Source: Mantis religiosa (Eukaryota; Arthropoda; Insecta; Mantodea; Mantidae). Taken from it: a DNA stretch of 64,000 nucleotides. Numbering within the stretch: the first letter of the stretch is position 1; the number at the start of each line of letters is the position of its first letter. The stretch spans positions 217,903,271-217,967,270 of the forward strand of contig CM060947.1 in NCBI GenBank assembly GCA_030765055.1, given 5' to 3'. Of the stretch, positions 61,028 through 64,000 are shown piece by piece. The translations under genes were made by a program, and so were the position numbers. The notes under the pieces were generated by a model, which saw only the letters and a program-made list of their open reading frames with translations, had not been told where the DNA came from and ran no database searches.

Positions 61028-61560
61028 CGCTTTAATATTCAAGTTTTTGTTATGTGCAGGCTAATTATCGGGGAATATATCGCTCAGTAAGTGTTTGATA
61101 TACCTTTTCACTTCTCTTCTTCACCTTGATCGCTTATCAACGCTACTGAAGATGAATTTCACTGCAGGAGCTGATCCGCTAAGCTATAAACACACTAGCG
61201 TAATTACAACCTAAGCTCAATCAAGCTCCATTTATACAATTAGTGCAGACCTAAAAGAAAACTTCATCATTCCCTCCAATACCGGGGTTCGAAGTTGGCG
61301 CTCCTATCGGAGAAAACCTAAACGAAAACTATTATCTTGCTACCACAGGGGTTCGAAGATGGTTCTACTATTGGAGAAAACCTAAAAGAAAACTCTATTA
61401 ATTTTCCAGTTTTCGATTATTCTTTAACTACTATACAATTCACATGAGAGAAAAAAATTAGGCAAATTAAAATTCAAAAAGGAAATAAATAACTAGATTT
61501 GAAGATAAAATTTAGACAATTCAAACGAGTATAAACACGACTAAGCTACGCCTTTTAGTT
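61028..61560. other. Upstream region of the polymerase gene
   Basis: AT-rich, with a two-unit 64-bp repeat at 61,284-61,394. No second gene seen on either strand. Confidence 0.5.
61284..61394. repeat. Two-unit repeat, 64-bp period
   Basis: Units starting at 61,284 and 61,348: ggggttcgaag, ggagaaaacctaaa.gaaaact. The phrase cctaaaagaaaact also precedes unit 1 near 61,252, so there may be a partial third unit. The ggttcgaa core resembles a B-box. Confidence 0.75.
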
Positions 61561-61990
61561 TTAAAGTTACATTAGGAGCTCCCATTGCCACCCTTAGACA
61601 CCTCTCCGTCATCTTCAACCACGTGTTCTTGATTCTTTTCACACATATCTTAATCTAACAGTTCTATTTTTCTCAAGTTCATCTATTACACTGTTTAACT
61701 CATCTAAGGGGTGTCCTTAGGCTCCTTCACTTGATCCTCAACCACGTGTTCTTGATTCCTTTAGATCCATCTTTAACCAGTTATGTTTTTGCTATGGACA
61801 TCATTTCTCTTTTCTTAAGTTCAATTATTTCATCCATCTTGTTATGTTGAGTCTTTTGCTTATATCTTAAACTTTGTGATTAAGTCTTTGGATCTGAAAG
61901 TCTATGTATATTGCTTGAGGTCCTCATCCCTTTTGGTCATGGGACAGGTCATGATATGTGATCTTATGGTTTGAGCTTGTCAACACACCT
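61560..61990. repeat. Minisatellite A/B related sequences, right of polymerase
   Basis: 61,600-61,830 resembles minisatellite B (gttcttgattc.tttagatcc, gctatggacatcatttctcttttctt). 61,838-61,960 resembles the second A block (ccatcttgttatgtt, ttaagtctttggatctgaaagtctatgtatattg, ggtcctcatccc). The orientation is the same as left of the gene. From 61,757 the sequence is also part of the palindrome arm. Confidence 0.7.
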
Positions 61991-62809
61991 AAAACATAAA
62001 TATTCAGAGTTATTTAAATTATCCTGCTGAGATTCAAACCATGATCGTAAAGTTTAAATAACCAGTTCAACAGCAAATCAACCCTAAGGTATGAATGAAC
62101 ACGCTATTTCATTGCGTTACCATTATTCAAACGAGAGTTATTCAAAATTACAGTCATACTATTAGAACCGGTGATCGAACCACGGGTCTCTAGGACATAG
62201 AATCATAAAACATTCACAGCATATGTAAAATGAAAATACCTGCGCTTTACCCCGCTATTCTAAGTGTAATAGCTCGAAAAATAGATCACAATTACGGAAT
62301 TTGATGAACGCCGGGAATCGAACCAAGGATCTTCTCCGCTAAAACATAATAGGATGTGATTAACCGCAAAAAGTATCGCCATATAAAGTTAATTTCACCA
62401 CTCTAGACACATTGGTTACAGAGATATTCAATTAACTGATCCAGGAATCGAACCAGGGACCCTCGAACTATACATTGTCAGCATATGATTAACAATGAAG
62501 TTAATGTTTATTTCAGTGCTCTAGTTCTATTGGCCACAGAGATATTCAAATTAAACGATTTAGGACTCGAACCGAGGATTCCGGGTATACGGTATAAACC
62601 CAGCAGATACCACTTAACTATATAAAATTTATAAAGTTTGTTTGAACCCGATCTCATAATTAGTTTCAGAGTTATAACGATATTAAGAGTGCTCACTTGC
62701 GCGAGAGTCGAACCCTGGATTGGGACAATTTACCTACCTGCCCTCAGGCGTGATACATAGAAACGGTGGTGGTTAGCTCGTTGTTGCACTAAAAGAGTAG
62801 GGGATAAAT
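61757..62809 (+). repeat. Long palindrome, left arm
   Basis: Inverted partner of 62,947-64,000. Paired positions add up to 125,756 (inner part) or 125,757 (outer part), with a one-base indel near 62,430. By eye only a few substitutions per 100 to 200 bases were seen. The arm probably continues to the left of 61,757, because the right arm is cut by the window end. Confidence 0.95.
62030..62714 (-). repeat. Array of six tRNA-like modules (left arm)
   Basis: Mirror image of the right-arm array. Minus-strand B-boxes are at 62,705-62,714, 62,563-62,573, 62,444-62,454, 62,314-62,324, 62,171-62,181 and about 62,030-62,040. Details of the modules are given for the right arm. Confidence 0.7.
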
Positions 62810-62946
62810 GTCTTTTCAAACACAGATTCAAGGTCATCCAGGCGGCTCTATGTCTAGACATATGACGCAACGCCTGTCAATGCCATCCAGTAAGTAAACA
62901 TGTTTACTTCCTAATTAACCTTGAATTGCATCAGGAAACTAAATAT
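62810..62946. repeat. Palindrome spacer with two perfect short palindromes
   Basis: 137 bp not paired as a whole. It contains ATGTCTAGACAT (62,850-62,861) and AAGTAAACATGTTTACTT (62,892-62,909), both perfect, and an inverted pair attcaaggt / accttgaat (about 62,827 and 62,918). It could be the apex of the foldback or a junction between two element ends. Confidence 0.8.
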
Positions 62947-63035
62947 ATTTATCCCCTACTCTTTTAGTGCAACAACGAGCTAACCACCACCGTTTCTATG
63001 TATCACGCCTGAGGGCAGGTAGGTAAATTGTCCCA

Positions 63036-63730
63036 ATCCAAGGTTCGACTCTCGCGCAAGTGAGCACTCTTAATATCGTTATAACTCTGAAACTAATTAT
63101 GAGATCGGGTTCAAACAAACTTTATAAATTTTATATAGTTAAGTGGTATCTGCTGGGTTTATACCGTATACCTGGAATCCTCGGTTCGAGTCCTAAATCG
63201 TTTAATTTGAATATCTCTGTGGCCAATAGAACTAGAGCACTGAAATAAACATTAACTTCATTGTTAATCATATGCCGACAATGTATAGTTCGAGGGTCCC
63301 TGGTTCGATTCCTGGATCAGTTAATCTGAATATCTCTGTAACCAATGTGTCTAGAGTGGTGAAATTAACTTTATATGGCGATACTTTTTGCGGTTAATCA
63401 CATCCTATTATGTTTTAGCGGAGAAGATCCTTGGTTCGATTCCCGGCGTTCATCAAATTCCGTAATTGTGATCTATTTTTCGAGCTATTACACTTAGAAT
63501 AGCGGGGTAAAGCGCAGGTATTTTCATTTTACATATGCTGTGAATGTTTTATGATTCTATGTCCTAGAGACCCGTGGTTCGATCACCGGTTCTGATAGTA
63601 TGACTGTAATGTTGAATAACTCTCGTTTGAATAATGGTAGCGCAATGAAATAGCGTGTTCATTCATACGTTAGGGTTGATTTGCTGTTGAACTGGTTATT
63701 TAAACTTTACGATCATGGTTTGAATCTCAG
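63036..63730 (+). repeat. Array of six tRNA-like modules (right arm)
   Basis: Six B-box-like sequences are evenly spaced: 63,042 (ggttcgactc), 63,183 (ggttcgagtcc), 63,302 (ggttcgattcc), 63,433 (ggttcgattcc), 63,576 (ggttcgatcac), 63,717 (ggtttgaatctc). Intervals are 141, 119, 131, 143 and 141 bp. Module 2 has a consensus A-box (tagttaagtgg, 63,136) 47 bp before its B-box, the spacing of real tRNA genes. Module 5 has tagcggggtaa at 63,500. Between modules a gaataactctg / gaatatctctg phrase recurs, so the whole unit, not just the tRNA part, is repeated. Confidence 0.7.
63239..63321 (+). tRNA. Best tRNA-like fold in the array (not a proven tRNA)
   Basis: An 83-nt segment (module 3). Ends ACTGA and TCAGT pair over 5 bp. 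AACA/TGTT can form a D stem. TATGC/GTATA pair (one G-U) around a 7-nt loop cgacaat; the variable arm is about 10 nt. The T arm cctgg-ttcgatt-cctgg pairs at 4 of 5. The position corresponding to U33 is G and the anticodon would read ACA, so decoding function is doubtful. The mirror copy is at 62,435-62,517. Confidence 0.4.
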
Positions 63731-64000
63731 CAGGATAATTTAAATAACTCTGAATATTTATGTTTTAGGTGTGTTGACAAGCTCAAACCATAAGATCACA
63801 TATCATGACCTGTCCCATGACCAAAAGGGATGAGGACCTCAAGCAATATACATAGACTTTCAGATCCAAAGACTTAATCACAAAGTTTAAGATATAAGCA
63901 AAAGACTCAACATAACAAGATGGATGAAATAATTGAACTTAAGAAAAGAGAAATGATGTCCATAGCAAAAACATAACTGGTTAAAGATGGATCTAAAGGA

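Larger units (their letters stand above)
62947..64000 (-). repeat. Long palindrome, right arm
   Basis: Inverted copy of 61,757-62,809, still paired at the last base of the window, so at least 1,054 bp long. It reproduces the tRNA-like array and the minisatellite-related stretch (63,770-64,000). Confidence 0.95.

Noticed and set aside
57383..61042. Start of the polymerase at the TTG at 61,042
   Set aside because: A normal ATG lies five codons downstream at 61,027, in good context before the first zinc finger.
62508..63248. Identical 62-codon open frames mirrored in both palindrome arms
   Set aside because: Identity follows from the inverted repeat; they begin with a non-ATG codon, overlap the tRNA-like array and show no domain.

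Overview
This window looks like a non-coding, transposon-rich stretch of a large, AT-rich arthropod genome. It is probably an insect, perhaps a polyneopteran such as a cockroach or termite, but I infer that only from the mix of elements and cannot prove the species. I found no convincing host protein-coding gene. Almost everything recognisable is mobile DNA of different ages: tRNA-derived SINEs (five families here called S1 to S5), mariner-type elements, R1-clade, RTE and Penelope-like retroelements, a solo LTR, pogo/Tigger fragments, a TTAA-flanked DNA transposon and several microsatellites.

Left part (1-14 kb): an RTE reverse-transcriptase remnant at the very start, SINEs, and two of four copies of one internally deleted mariner family. 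Centre-left (14.2-21.8 kb): a full-length cecropia-like mariner split by two retro-insertions that hit the same target site. The larger is a 5.7 kb R1-clade LINE on the minus strand with three overlapping ORFs (gag remnant, unidentified middle ORF, intact EN-RT) and a TTTA-repeat tail of about 790 bp. 22-29 kb: a three-level nest (solo LTR inside a Penelope-like element inside a Tigger element, each with a legible target-site duplication) and a 1.15 kb TTAA-flanked transposon. 29-53 kb: two more deleted mariners, a long S5 SINE of about 1.15 kb, two RTE copies facing each other, more SINEs and an AAT array of about 430 bp.

Right part (54-64 kb) is the most unusual. An intact 1,214-codon family B DNA polymerase gene lies on the minus strand. 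It has N-terminal zinc fingers, a full 3'-5' exonuclease and polymerase motif set and an embedded endonuclease VII-like HNH motif, of the kind carried by Polinton/Maverick and related virus-like elements. It is flanked on both sides by related degenerate minisatellites of about 100-120 bp. It sits next to one arm of a huge near-perfect palindrome (arms at least 1,053 bp, spacer 137 bp) that runs off the window end. Each arm carries six regularly spaced tRNA-like modules with RNA polymerase III B-box motifs. The palindrome predicts a mirror copy of the polymerase gene starting near position 64,730, outside the window. The assembly (virus-like polymerase, tandem tRNA-like array, long inverted repeat) is the best candidate for a previously undescribed element. 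No integrase, capsid or ATPase gene is visible within the window.
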